From a virus, in IMG/VR virus record IMGVR_UViG_3300046012_000494, positions 1-23,279 of that record: DNA of 23,279 nt. One strand, 5' to 3'. Shown here piece by piece: positions 1-6,649 of this stretch. The notes below the pieces were generated by a model. It made no database searches and was not told the DNA's origin. It worked only from the letters and a program-made list of their open reading frames with translations. Position 1 is the stretch's first letter; every line of letters starts with the position of its first letter. Position numbers and translations under genes: made by a program.

Positions 1-372
1 CTAGATACGCTCTCTGAGTACCGCCGAAAATATCGCCAGGAGAACAAAGCAAGAAGACTTGCGCATAACTCTATGAGGCGAGTCAGAAAAGCTGGCAATG
101 GCGGAAGCCATACAGCAGATGAAGTTAAATACCTTAAAGAAATACAAAGTTATCAATGTTTAATGTGCCATAAATTTGAACCAGAAATAACTTTAACCTT
201 AGACCATATTCTACCAATTTCTAAAGGTGGTGGAGACGGCATAGGCAATTGCCAGATGCTCTGCAAGTCTTGCAACAGTTCTAAAAACGCCAAATTTATT
301 GATTTTAGAAGAACGAAACCTTCTAAAACTATTCCAACTAACAGACGTGTAACAACGTCAGAAAGGGTGTAA
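1..372 (+). CDS. HNH endonuclease, 5'-truncated by window edge
   Basis: Probable HNH nuclease of the free-standing phage type. It shows a CLMC zinc pair, then DHILPISKGG and LCKSCNSSKN, the usual order of CxxC, the histidine-containing catalytic core, a GG turn, and a second CxxC ahead of N-x3-K. The frame stays open from base 1. The residues before the ATG at 73 are the Arg/Lys-rich leader (YRRKYRQENKARR) common upstream of such domains, and no ribosome-binding site precedes base 73, so the real start lies outside the window. It is more AT-rich than its neighbours, which suggests separate acquisition. It could cut DNA for homing or assist packaging; the sequence does not decide. The family call is firm and the role is open. 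Confidence 0.85.
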   Translation, partial: LDTLSEYRRKYRQENKARRLAHNSMRRVRKAGNGGSHTADEVKYLKEIQSYQCLMCHKFEPEITLTLDHILPISKGGGDGIGNCQMLCKSCNSSKNAKFIDFRRTKPSKTIPTNRRVTTSERV

Positions 373-376
373 CAAC
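347..376 (+). repeat. 10-base direct repeat before the SSB-like gene
   Basis: GTGTAACAAC occurs twice, at 347-356 and 367-376, exactly 20 bases apart. It spans the end of the HNH gene and the start region of the next gene, with a GAAAGGG Shine-Dalgarno between the copies. It might be a regulatory site or chance; two copies are weak evidence. Confidence 0.3.
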
Positions 377-377
377 C

Positions 378-977
378 ATGACAACCGAGACAATGAGTGC
401 TAACCAACTTAACGAACTTGACGAACTACTTGGCTGGAATTTCACTGAAAAATCTGGCGGGGGGTTTGAAGACAACGCAATAGTACCGGATGGGTGGTAT
501 CTGATGGAGCTTGTACGTATCGGGAAACCCTATCTCTCCAAAGGCCAGTATGGTGACAAGACTAAGTGTGTTTTCGAGTTCTGTATTCAAGGGGAGGCTG
601 ATAAACAGAACCGCCCGGTGGATAGCGAATTCCAAGGGGGGAAAATCCCAGCATTTGTAAACATCGAAGCCAAAGACCCGGTTAAAAGCACGATGTATCC
701 AATGATTTCGTCTTTGTTGGGAGAAGACGCCAAAGACTACAGTGAGAAGCATGGCGCGGTTCACCCTTCCATGCTGGTCGGTAAGCAGTGCTGGGTCCGG
801 GTTAACACCACCGCTAACGAGAAAGGCGACTTCCGCTCTTTCCTAAACGAGTTCAAAGCGGAGTTGCCGGTTATCCAGTTCGGTTCTGGTAAAGCGGCCG
901 GACAAGGCCAACCCAAAGTACCGCTGGGGACTCGCGCCCAGCAGCCCCCCCAGGCGACCGGGAAGTCCCCTTTCTAG
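378..977 (+). CDS. Single-stranded DNA-binding-like protein (OB-fold)
   Basis: A 199-residue protein likely to coat single-stranded DNA during phage replication. Residues about 35-165 have the alternating strands of phage SSB-like/DUF669-like proteins: PDGWYLMELVRIGKP, then KTKCVFEFCIQGE, GGKIPAFVNIEA, and late GKQCWVRVNTT with FLNEF. The last 35 residues are a Gly/Pro/Gln-rich flexible tail ending in Ser-Pro-Phe. Cellular SSB tips also end in Pro-Phe, where they recruit partners, although the acidic stretch usual before it is absent here. The start is supported by GAAAGGG about 10 bases upstream. Placement directly before the primase-helicase gene fits the role. The assignment rests on pattern and context, not on catalytic residues. 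Confidence 0.6.
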   Translation: MTTETMSANQLNELDELLGWNFTEKSGGGFEDNAIVPDGWYLMELVRIGKPYLSKGQYGDKTKCVFEFCIQGEADKQNRPVDSEFQGGKIPAFVNIEAKDPVKSTMYPMISSLLGEDAKDYSEKHGAVHPSMLVGKQCWVRVNTTANEKGDFRSFLNEFKAELPVIQFGSGKAAGQGQPKVPLGTRAQQPPQATGKSPF

Positions 978-979
978 CA

Positions 980-1023
980 CCAAAGAAACAGGCGGCTCTC
1001 CCGGCAAGGTGGGCCGCCTTTGG
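980..1023 (+). terminator. Hairpin after the SSB-like gene, possible terminator
   Basis: GGCGGC (991-996) pairs perfectly with GCCGCC (1013-1018). CCAAA (980-984) can extend the stem with TTTGG (1019-1023) across a bulge. It sits in the gap after the stop at 977. The U-tract is only three bases, so termination would be partial at best. It may instead be a processing or stability hairpin separating SSB and helicase expression levels. Confidence 0.45.
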
Positions 1024-1068
1024 ACGGTTTAAGTAACAAGCGATTAACAAAAAACCAGGAAAACGACT

Positions 1069-3120
1069 TTGATGAAGCTATCGGTTAACAGAGCAGTAGT
1101 CAATAAAAGTAAGGATTGGGAAATACTTGCTACTCGCTTTGTGAATGAAGATTTAAGTTTAGACCAACTGGCGTTAGAAGTTAATGCCGGTCATGCATTT
1201 TCAACCCAACACAAAGGCCGTAGGCAACAAAACAATTTCCTGGCGGCCGGTTATATCGCCCTGGACTTCGACCGGGCCGGGCCGGATGACGTGCTGGAGA
1301 TAATGAGTGACCCGATTGTTTCCAACTACCACGGCCTGTTTTATTACACGTTCTCCAGCACCCCCCAGGCGCCCAAATTCCGAATTGTATTTGAACTTGA
1401 TAATCCGATCTACGACCCGGAATACTACCGCGAAGTTGTAACGGCTTTTATTTGGAAGTTTGCCGCTAACGCTGATGATACCTGCACCGACCCATGCCGG
1501 TTGTTTTACGGTAGTAAGGACAGCAGCCCGACTTTTACAAATAACATCCTACCCATGTCAGTGGTTGCAAAAGTCAGGAAGAACCACCGGGTTTATTTAG
1601 ACCAGGAAAGAAAAGACCAGGAAGCGGCCGATGCAGAACGGCGCAAAGTATTAACCCCTTCCGGCGGTAACTCCGAAAAAGGTAAGAAAGCTTTTCTCGA
1701 AAAAGTGTTGGACCGGCATTGCGAAAGAATCCGGGCAGCTATTAAAGGCGAACGCCACCACACCCTTAGAAATTCCTCCCGCGTCATGGGCGGTTATCTC
1801 CAGGGGGAGCCGGGACTTGTTACCGAAACAGAAATACGCCGCCGCCTGGAAGAAGCCTATAGCGGCCACCCCGGCCTTAATCGGCGCGAAATGCACCAGA
1901 CAATCCAATGGGGAATTGAACATGGCAAAACTAACCCCCTATATATTCCAGAGTTACCGGACTACAAAAAGATATTGGACTTCTCGGAATGGTCCGGCCA
2001 GAGCCAGGGGCAGCCGTCAACCCAAAAGCCGCCCTCAAATGTCGATACCGAAACCGGCGAAGTCATTGACGGCGAACCGGGCGAACCGAAGAAAGAAACT
2101 TACCAGTATTTCCCACTACTGACTTTTGAAGAACTGGGCGGCCTGCCAAAACCAACCTGGCTGATTGAACCTATCTTAGTCCGGGGCTATCTGGCCTGTA
2201 TCTACGGCCCGACACAAACCGCTAAGAGTTTCTTAATGCTTGACCTGGCCCTCCAGGCGGCCGCTGCCGGGCATAAAGTAATTTATGTAATAGCTGAGAG
2301 TGCTAACGGCTACTATGCCAGGGCAAACGCCTGGTATAGATACCACGAACAAATCCCCAACGATAACATCCGGTTTATCCCTATGCCGGTACAACTTCTT
2401 CTGCCGGAGCAGGTGCTGCGGCTGGAAACCACTATTGACGACTTCTATAAGGAAGACCCCCCGGCATTCGTAATCTTTGACACCCTGAGCAAGTGCTACG
2501 TGGGCGGTGACGAAAACGACGCAAAGGATATGCGGTTGTTTGTTTCGGCCTGTGACAATTTAAGGCGCAAATATAACGCGACGATTGGTGTCGTTCACCA
2601 CTCCCCGAAGATGGGCGGTAGCCCGCGCGGTTCGAGCGTTATAACCGGCGACTTTGACACCATCATTGAAACCGCAAAGAAAGTCGATAACGACCAGAAA
2701 CTGATTACCGTCAAATGCGAAAAACAAAAAGACGCTAAAGAGTTCGGAACCAAACTTTACCGGCTCCAGACGACCGGCGACCTCTTTGAATTTGAAGATA
2801 GTTGCGTCCTGGTCGAAGAAGACGAAAGCGGTAACACTGGCAATTATCAAAATCAAGATAGATTACCGGCCCTGGGTAGGACCATCCTTGAAACCCTGAA
2901 TCAGTCGGCTATCGAAAGTGAGGGTCTCACTTCCGCCAAGTTGATGAGCATTTTAGAGATCGACCCGAAGACCGAGAAAAGCGCAAAAGCTATCTTCTTT
3001 AGGGTTTTATCTAAAATTGTGGATTTGCGGCTGGCTGAGAAAGTTCTCACCGGCCGAAGTCCGGTATTTAAAGTCACCCAGGCCGGTAAGGATTACCTCT
3101 TACCACAAGACTTATTTTAA
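1069..3120 (+). CDS. Replicative primase-like / RecA-like helicase fusion
   Basis: A 683-residue replication protein that likely combines priming with DNA unwinding. Residues about 55-165 resemble the prim-pol-like N-terminal fold, with YIALDFD (D66, D68 as metal ligands), YYTFSSTPQAPKFRIVF and DPCRLFYGS. Residues 230-290 look like a PriCT-type helical segment. Residues 350-545 are an AAA_25/RepA-like RecA fold: P-loop GPTQTAKS at 380-387, Walker B FVIFDT ending near D471, and VVHHS about 508-512. The C-terminal 80 residues look like a winged helix. The P-loop has Ala where Gly normally precedes Lys. The frame opens TTG-ATG; ATG at 1072 has AGGA about 11 bases upstream and the TTG at 1069 about 8, so the start is uncertain by one residue. 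The candidate origin lies directly downstream. Confidence 0.85.
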   Translation: MMKLSVNRAVVNKSKDWEILATRFVNEDLSLDQLALEVNAGHAFSTQHKGRRQQNNFLAAGYIALDFDRAGPDDVLEIMSDPIVSNYHGLFYYTFSSTPQAPKFRIVFELDNPIYDPEYYREVVTAFIWKFAANADDTCTDPCRLFYGSKDSSPTFTNNILPMSVVAKVRKNHRVYLDQERKDQEAADAERRKVLTPSGGNSEKGKKAFLEKVLDRHCERIRAAIKGERHHTLRNSSRVMGGYLQGEPGLVTETEIRRRLEEAYSGHPGLNRREMHQTIQWGIEHGKTNPLYIPELPDYKKILDFSEWSGQSQGQPSTQKPPSNVDTETGEVIDGEPGEPKKETYQYFPLLTFEELGGLPKPTWLIEPILVRGYLACIYGPTQTAKSFLMLDLALQAAAAGHKVIYVIAESANGYYARANAWYRYHEQIPNDNIRFIPMPVQLLLPEQVLRLETTIDDFYKEDPPAFVIFDTLSKCYVGGDENDAKDMRLFVSACDNLRRKYNATIGVVHHSPKMGGSPRGSSVITGDFDTIIETAKKVDNDQKLITVKCEKQKDAKEFGTKLYRLQTTGDLFEFEDSCVLVEEDESGNTGNYQNQDRLPALGRTILETLNQSAIESEGLTSAKLMSILEIDPKTEKSAKAIFFRVLSKIVDLRLAEKVLTGRSPVFKVTQAGKDYLLPQDLF

Positions 3121-3123
3121 GTA

Positions 3124-3236
3124 AGTTGGTAACAGGTAACAGCAGGTAATTACCAGGTAATTGCTACCAGGTAACAGGTAACACAGGTAATTCCCCCCTT
3201 TAGGGGGATTACCATTACCATTACCTGTTACCAACT
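3124..3236. repeat. CAGGTAA iteron array with inverted repeat, candidate replication origin
   Basis: The 144-base gap after the helicase gene holds six direct copies of CAGGTAA, starting at 3133, 3143, 3154, 3168, 3175 and 3184, and one inverted copy at 3221-3227. The block is bounded by a perfect 16-base inverted repeat (AGTTGGTAACAGGTAA at 3124-3139 and its complement at 3221-3236). At its centre GGTAAT and CCCCC (3186-3198) pair with GGGGG and ATTACC (3203-3213). Direct iterons, a central cruciform and a replication gene alongside are the classic arrangement of iteron-type origins. No T-run follows the hairpin, which argues against a simple terminator. Function is inferred. Confidence 0.6.
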
Positions 3237-3264
3237 ATTACCGAAAAGTTGAGAAAGATAAAAG

Positions 3265-3987
3265 ATGCTACAAGCCACAGACCAAAACCAAAACCAAATA
3301 CTTAGCTGGGAAGCAAACCGGGATGACAATTATTTTTGCCCTGGTTGCAAAGAACAGGTTGTCTATAAAAGTGGGGTAATTGTTTGCGCCCATTTCGCAC
3401 ATAGACCGAATAGCCTTTGCTCTTTCGCAACTGGGGAAGGCGCCCGGCATGAAGAAATGAAATACCAAATCTCCAGGTACATAAAAGAGCCGATGCAAGT
3501 TAGTTTAGAAGTACCGTTCGGAAAAGAACACCGGGCCGATATGGTTATCACATCCGGCCGGGATCGGCTAGTAGTCGAATGCCAGGCGTCTGCTATCTCG
3601 ATACCAAACTGGGAAGAAAGGAACCGCTATTACAACTCTAAAGGTTATCCGGTTTTATGGGTTTGGGATTTAGATCGAGTAGGTGTGGAGGATTCCAGAA
3701 TACCGGCCGAAATCAGAAATTGTCATTATAAATCTTTTGGGAAAGTTTATGTACTTAACCCGGAAGGTAGCTTACTAGCTTGTCATCTACGCTATAGAAC
3801 AATGACCATAGCTTATAAGAATTTTATTAAACCACCTTTCCAGGTTACATCTTTTCAAACAAAAGAAAATTTCAAATTAGCTCAATTAGGTGAGGGTATC
3901 TTCTGGACAACCCGGAAACAATCCCAACAAAAAATTGATGATTACAACAGGCAAGCAGCAGAAAATAACAGAAAGAGGTTAAGTTAA
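3265..3987 (+). CDS. CoiA-like zinc-finger nuclease
   Basis: A 240-residue protein of the CoiA-like family, known in competence systems and found in phages. An N-terminal metal-binding part has CPGC (25-28), HFAH (43-46) and C52. A restriction-endonuclease-like core follows: HEEMK (62-66), then RAD (90-92) and VECQAS (104-109). D92 and E105-x-Q107 are the likely metal ligands of a PD-(D/E)XK-type site. NWEERNRYYNSKGYPVLWVW matches the conserved block after the active site. It probably processes DNA during recombination or replication. GAGAAAG lies about 9 bases before the ATG. The C-terminus is Gln/Asn/Lys-rich. It is more AT-rich than the preceding gene. The family is well supported and the biological substrate is unknown. 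Confidence 0.75.
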   Translation: MLQATDQNQNQILSWEANRDDNYFCPGCKEQVVYKSGVIVCAHFAHRPNSLCSFATGEGARHEEMKYQISRYIKEPMQVSLEVPFGKEHRADMVITSGRDRLVVECQASAISIPNWEERNRYYNSKGYPVLWVWDLDRVGVEDSRIPAEIRNCHYKSFGKVYVLNPEGSLLACHLRYRTMTIAYKNFIKPPFQVTSFQTKENFKLAQLGEGIFWTTRKQSQQKIDDYNRQAAENNRKRLS

Positions 3988-3989
3988 AA

Positions 3990-4217
3990 ATGCTAACCAC
4001 CACTTCCTACCCTTCCATCGTCATCTACCGCCACCACTTCATGGCGATCCTTTACAGCCAGGACGATAAAGCTTTGACCGCTGTAGGCAACTGCATAGCC
4101 GCCCTGGTGCCGGCCGGTCACATCGAACTACCCATGCTGGTGGCAGCCGGCCAGGAGAGGCGAGAGGAAATTAAAAACAAGATTGGCGCAAGAGCAGCGC
4201 AGGAGATAACCCATTGA
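3990..4217 (+). CDS. Small hypothetical protein
   Basis: A 75-residue protein that I do not recognise. It has a hydrophobic N-terminal half and middle (SIVIYRHHFMAILYS, then LTAVGNCIAALVPAGHIELP) and a charged helical C-terminus rich in Glu, Arg and Lys. No clear membrane segment or metal site is visible. It begins two bases after the CoiA-like stop. AGAGG lies about 13 bases upstream of the ATG, a long spacing. Its TGA overlaps the TTG start of the next nuclease gene (TTGA), so the two are probably translated together. It may be an accessory to the neighbouring nucleases, but nothing in the sequence proves that. Confidence 0.6.
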   Translation: MLTTTSYPSIVIYRHHFMAILYSQDDKALTAVGNCIAALVPAGHIELPMLVAAGQERREEIKNKIGARAAQEITH

Positions 4218-5023
4218 CCACTTACCAGATGGTTGACCCTTCCAACGAACGGACTTTGACCAACCAGTTAAGGGCTTACGCCTCTGAGAAGGCGCTCAAG
4301 GGGCCGCAGAGGGTTTCAAGGTCTATTCATGGGTCGGGCTATTGGCACTGTTCCAGGGAGCAATTATATGGTTTGTTGGGGTATGAGCCAACCGATAAAA
4401 AATATAATTGGCAGTGGGATTTAGCAGCACGAACCGGTGATGCTCTGCATGGGATGATTCAGCAAGAGTTTGTCGATAGTGGCAAAGCGGTTATTTTAGC
4501 CAATGGGAGACCTGCCATTGAGTTGACGTTGGGGAGTGATTGTCTGCCTCCTGATGTGGCAAGAGAGTTTGCCAATTACAAAATGGGCATAAGGATTGAT
4601 GCGGTTTTGTATGGTTCGGAACCAAAATTACATATCCCTGTCGAAATTAAAACAGTTGCCGGTGATTATTTAAATGGATCAAACCAGAGGTACTTTCCCG
4701 GTAGGTTAGCGGATTATGAAGCCCAAATTCAGGCCCAAATGCATTTCTACCGTAACCATATAACCGGAGAGCGTTCTCAGTTCGGGGTCGTCTATGTGAT
4801 AAATCGAAATGATGTTTCAGATAGGCGCGAGTACCTGATTGAGTATAATCCCAGGTTTATGGAGGCGGAATTAGAAAGAGTTGTAAGCATTCGTGACCAC
4901 TGGCTCCGGGTGCAGTTGCCCGAACCCGAGGTTTCTAGAAAAAATTGTGGGTTTTGTAATTGGGTCAGCCTTTGTCCAGCTACTTTGAAAGACAAACGTG
5001 AAGGCGGGTACAGAGGCAAATAA
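4214..5023 (+). CDS. Cas4-like PD-(D/E)XK nuclease with Fe-S cluster motif
   Basis: A 269-residue nuclease resembling the Cas4/AddB/PDDEXK_1 group, likely a DNA end-processing exonuclease. Active-site residues are visible in order: H79 (ALHGMI), D129 (RIDAVL), E144 and K146 (PVEIKT), and a Gln-rich motif running to a Tyr (EAQIQAQMHFY, about 169-179). Four cysteines in the spacing of Cas4-type iron-sulfur clusters are C46, then C245, C248 and C254 (CGFCNWVSLC). The start is TTG at 4214, overlapping the previous stop, with AGGAGA seven bases upstream. No CRISPR repeats or other cas genes are present, so this is a phage recombination or replication nuclease rather than part of a CRISPR locus. 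It may work with the SSB-like and CoiA-like proteins. Confidence 0.85.
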   Translation: MTTYQMVDPSNERTLTNQLRAYASEKALKGPQRVSRSIHGSGYWHCSREQLYGLLGYEPTDKKYNWQWDLAARTGDALHGMIQQEFVDSGKAVILANGRPAIELTLGSDCLPPDVAREFANYKMGIRIDAVLYGSEPKLHIPVEIKTVAGDYLNGSNQRYFPGRLADYEAQIQAQMHFYRNHITGERSQFGVVYVINRNDVSDRREYLIEYNPRFMEAELERVVSIRDHWLRVQLPEPEVSRKNCGFCNWVSLCPATLKDKREGGYRGK

Positions 5024-5032
5024 CCGAACTTA

Positions 5033-5044
5033 GGGATATATCCC
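5033..5044. other. 12-base perfect palindrome upstream of small-gene cluster
   Basis: GGGATATATCCC lies in the 45-base gap between the Cas4-like gene and the next gene, just ahead of an AAAGGAG ribosome-binding site. It could be a dimeric operator or a short hairpin. There is one copy only, so confidence is low. Confidence 0.25.
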
Positions 5045-5068
5045 CCACCAGAAAGGAGCCACCTAACC

Positions 5069-5311
5069 ATGTACAACCCCGGCCAGAACTCTAGCCACTA
5101 CAACCGCAAACAGTCCGACATCCAGTACCACGAGGCCCAGGAACGCCGTCTGAGGGAGGAAGCACACAAAGCCCTGGCGTGGCTCAAAGCGGAGGGCTAT
5201 GAGGTCAGGGTGAACCGCACCGGGCAAAGCGTGGCAGGGAACCGTGGTATTGGGGTGCTGCCCTGGCCGACCAGGCGGGGAGATGGATACATAAGCTGGC
5301 AGGTTAGATAG
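5069..5311 (+). CDS. Small hypothetical protein, charged helix
   Basis: An 80-residue unrecognised protein with a strong start signal (AAAGGAG about 10 bases before the ATG). The middle is a long charged helix, Glu/Arg/Lys-rich with regular leucine and alanine (RRLREEAHKALAWLKAEGYEV). It is followed by a short Gly-rich part and a terminal GDGYISWQV strand. It opens the run of small early-type genes between the nucleases and the packaging genes. No catalytic motif is visible. Confidence 0.65.
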   Translation: MYNPGQNSSHYNRKQSDIQYHEAQERRLREEAHKALAWLKAEGYEVRVNRTGQSVAGNRGIGVLPWPTRRGDGYISWQVR

Positions 5312-5349
5312 TTTGAATTTTAACAAGAAATAGAAAGGACAGGCCCACC

Positions 5350-5595
5350 GTGGAAATCATCATCATTATCGTCATTATGCTCGCAGTCTTAGCAATCCAC
5401 TTGCGCCGGTTGGGCCTGGCCCGTGAAGCCGATGCCGAGTGGCAAACCCAGGACAAGCTTGACCGGGATGAGGAGTGGGAGGCTATGGGCGTGTGGGCGA
5501 GAGAGCATCCCCGGTCAAAGCCGAAACTGCCCCGGCTTGAGAGTTTGAGAGAACGTGAAAGTGGAAGTGGGAAAAGAAAGAAGGTAAGAGTATGA
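5350..5595 (+). CDS. Small single-pass membrane protein
   Basis: An 81-residue protein that starts at GTG with AAAGGA upstream. Residues 2-16 are an uninterrupted Ile/Val/Leu segment (EIIIIIVIMLAVLAIH) that should anchor it in the membrane. The remaining 60 residues are highly charged, alternating acidic and Arg/Lys clusters, and end in KRKKVRV. The positive-inside rule would place the Arg-rich part in the cytoplasm. Phages encode many such anchors in host-takeover regions; no specific function can be assigned. Its TGA overlaps the next ATG (ATGA), so translation is probably coupled. Confidence 0.65.
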   Translation: MEIIIIIVIMLAVLAIHLRRLGLAREADAEWQTQDKLDRDEEWEAMGVWAREHPRSKPKLPRLESLRERESGSGKRKKVRV

Positions 5596-5795
5596 AAGGT
5601 TCAGTGCGTTTCTGCCCTAATTGCAAAAGTCTTAAAGATTTAGCCGAGTTTCTAGGTCACAGAGATGACGCTAGAACCGAACTCGGGGAAAATGCATGGT
5701 GTCTGACTTGTTGCAGTAGGGCCAGGTATATGACCGACCGTTACGAGACGTATTACCGGCCAATTATGGAAAGAGGAAGGGTGGTGAAAGCATGA
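5592..5795 (+). CDS. Small zinc-ribbon protein
   Basis: A 67-residue protein with two cysteine pairs, FCPNC (8-11) and WCLTCC (about 37-41), that should hold one zinc ion. The pattern CxxC-x3-K-x4-EF, a Gly-containing loop, CxxC, then an Arg/Tyr-rich helix (RARYMTDRYETYY) is the zinc ribbon often fused ahead of HNH or endonuclease-VII-type domains in phages. Here it stands alone with no nuclease domain. It may bind nucleic acid or protein, or be the remnant of a larger nuclease. It is coupled by ATGA overlaps to genes on both sides. Confidence 0.65.
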   Translation: MKGSVRFCPNCKSLKDLAEFLGHRDDARTELGENAWCLTCCSRARYMTDRYETYYRPIMERGRVVKA

Positions 5796-6010
5796 GTAGC
5801 AGAAAAATCAATTTAGCGATTAACATCCCCGAAAAGGAATTTTTCGATTGGGTTAAGCAGTTCGCCCCGGAGGTTTCCCCGGATGCTGAATTAGTAGCGA
5901 TTATTCCAGTCCCGGATAACCACGAAATAGTGGTTAGGGTGCATTCGGATAAAGAGCATACTCTCAGTTACTTGAAGAAAAACGCCAAACCGAAGGGGGT
6001 TTCAAAATGA
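5792..6010 (+). CDS. Small hypothetical protein
   Basis: A 72-residue unrecognised protein. It reads as a compact alpha/beta fold: strand INLAINIP, an amphipathic helix EFFDWVKQFAP, strand ELVAIIPVP, strand EIVVRVHS, and a basic tail ending KKNAKPKGVSK. No metal-binding or catalytic residues stand out. It is linked by 4-base overlaps to the zinc-ribbon gene upstream and the coiled-coil/zinc gene downstream, so it is part of one translational block. Confidence 0.6.
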   Translation: MSSRKINLAINIPEKEFFDWVKQFAPEVSPDAELVAIIPVPDNHEIVVRVHSDKEHTLSYLKKNAKPKGVSK

Positions 6011-6384
6011 CTCACAGCAAGCCCTCAGAGGCGCAGGACGGGCGAAACGGCCCACAGACGGTAGAAACTACACCCGGCCCGGTTTTAGACCTTGTGGCGA
6101 TTGAGGACCTTAAGTGTGAGTTGCTCGATAGCGCTGTTTGTCTATGGGATTCAGTAGATGTACTTGCCGCAATTGATGGACTGGTAGCCGAGGTCAAGCG
6201 GCTGAGTAATCTTGTGGCACTCTACCGGCGTGACCATGCGGTACAAGCAGCGGTTATTGATAAATTGGATTTGGAGATAGACCACTTGCAGACTGGCAAA
6301 GGTTACACCTGCGCCTGCTGTGGTGGGTGGCAGCCGGACGGGGTGTGCCACGCGTGCAAAGGAGTGAAAGATGCAAAGGCATAG
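6007..6384 (+). CDS. Coiled-coil protein with C-terminal zinc-binding motif
   Basis: A 125-residue protein in three parts: a polar, probably disordered N-terminus (1-30), a central helical region about 33-95 with heptad-like leucines and isoleucines (LVAEVKRLSNLVALYRR and VIDKLDLEIDHLQ), and a Cys-rich end (CACCGGWQPDGVCHAC) suited to bind zinc. The arrangement suggests an oligomer that presents a zinc knuckle to a partner or to nucleic acid. The family is not recognised. It is coupled upstream by ATGA and overlaps the next gene by 14 bases. Confidence 0.6.
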   Translation: MTHSKPSEAQDGRNGPQTVETTPGPVLDLVAIEDLKCELLDSAVCLWDSVDVLAAIDGLVAEVKRLSNLVALYRRDHAVQAAVIDKLDLEIDHLQTGKGYTCACCGGWQPDGVCHACKGVKDAKA

Positions 6385-6634
6385 ACAAGTAGGCCAGCGC
6401 GAGAGAGATTATTTGTTGGGAAGCCCACTTACTGAACGGGAATTAGCAATAATCCGCATGATAACTCAGGACAAGAACAATGCTGAAATAGGTCGCTATT
6501 TAGGTATAGCTGGGAATACCGTCAAAAACCATATTACGGCTTGTTTCGGTAAGTTAGGAGTTTATAGCAGAGTTGGCCTTGCCGTCTGGTACGTCACGAA
6601 ATATGGCAATCCTTTTCGACAATTAGCAAGTTAG
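6371..6634 (+). CDS. LuxR/GerE-type helix-turn-helix regulator (first of two)
   Basis: An 87-residue protein that is almost only a LuxR-type DNA-binding domain. LTERELAIIRMI opens helix 1, AEIGRYLGIAGNTVKNHI is the helix-turn-helix, and FGKLGVYSRVGLAVW is the closing helix. There is no receiver or ligand-binding domain, so activity is probably set by its own level or by partners. AAAGGAG lies six bases before the ATG, a strong site, inside the preceding gene's end. It lies just upstream of the terminase genes, the position held in many phages by a late-gene activator, which suggests but does not prove that role. Confidence 0.85.
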   Translation: MQRHRQVGQRERDYLLGSPLTERELAIIRMITQDKNNAEIGRYLGIAGNTVKNHITACFGKLGVYSRVGLAVWYVTKYGNPFRQLAS

Positions 6635-6649
6635 GAAACCCAGCCAACT

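Noticed and set aside
1817-2122. Overlapping plus-strand frame inside the helicase gene
   Set aside because: No ribosome site, no recognisable protein pattern, and fully covered by the well-supported helicase frame.
3186-3213. Central hairpin of the repeat block as a simple intrinsic terminator for the helicase gene
   Set aside because: No T-run follows it, and it is embedded in iterons and a larger inverted repeat.
4214-5023. Cas4-like protein as a sign of a CRISPR-Cas locus
   Set aside because: No repeat-spacer array and no cas1, cas2 or effector genes are present; the context is phage replication.
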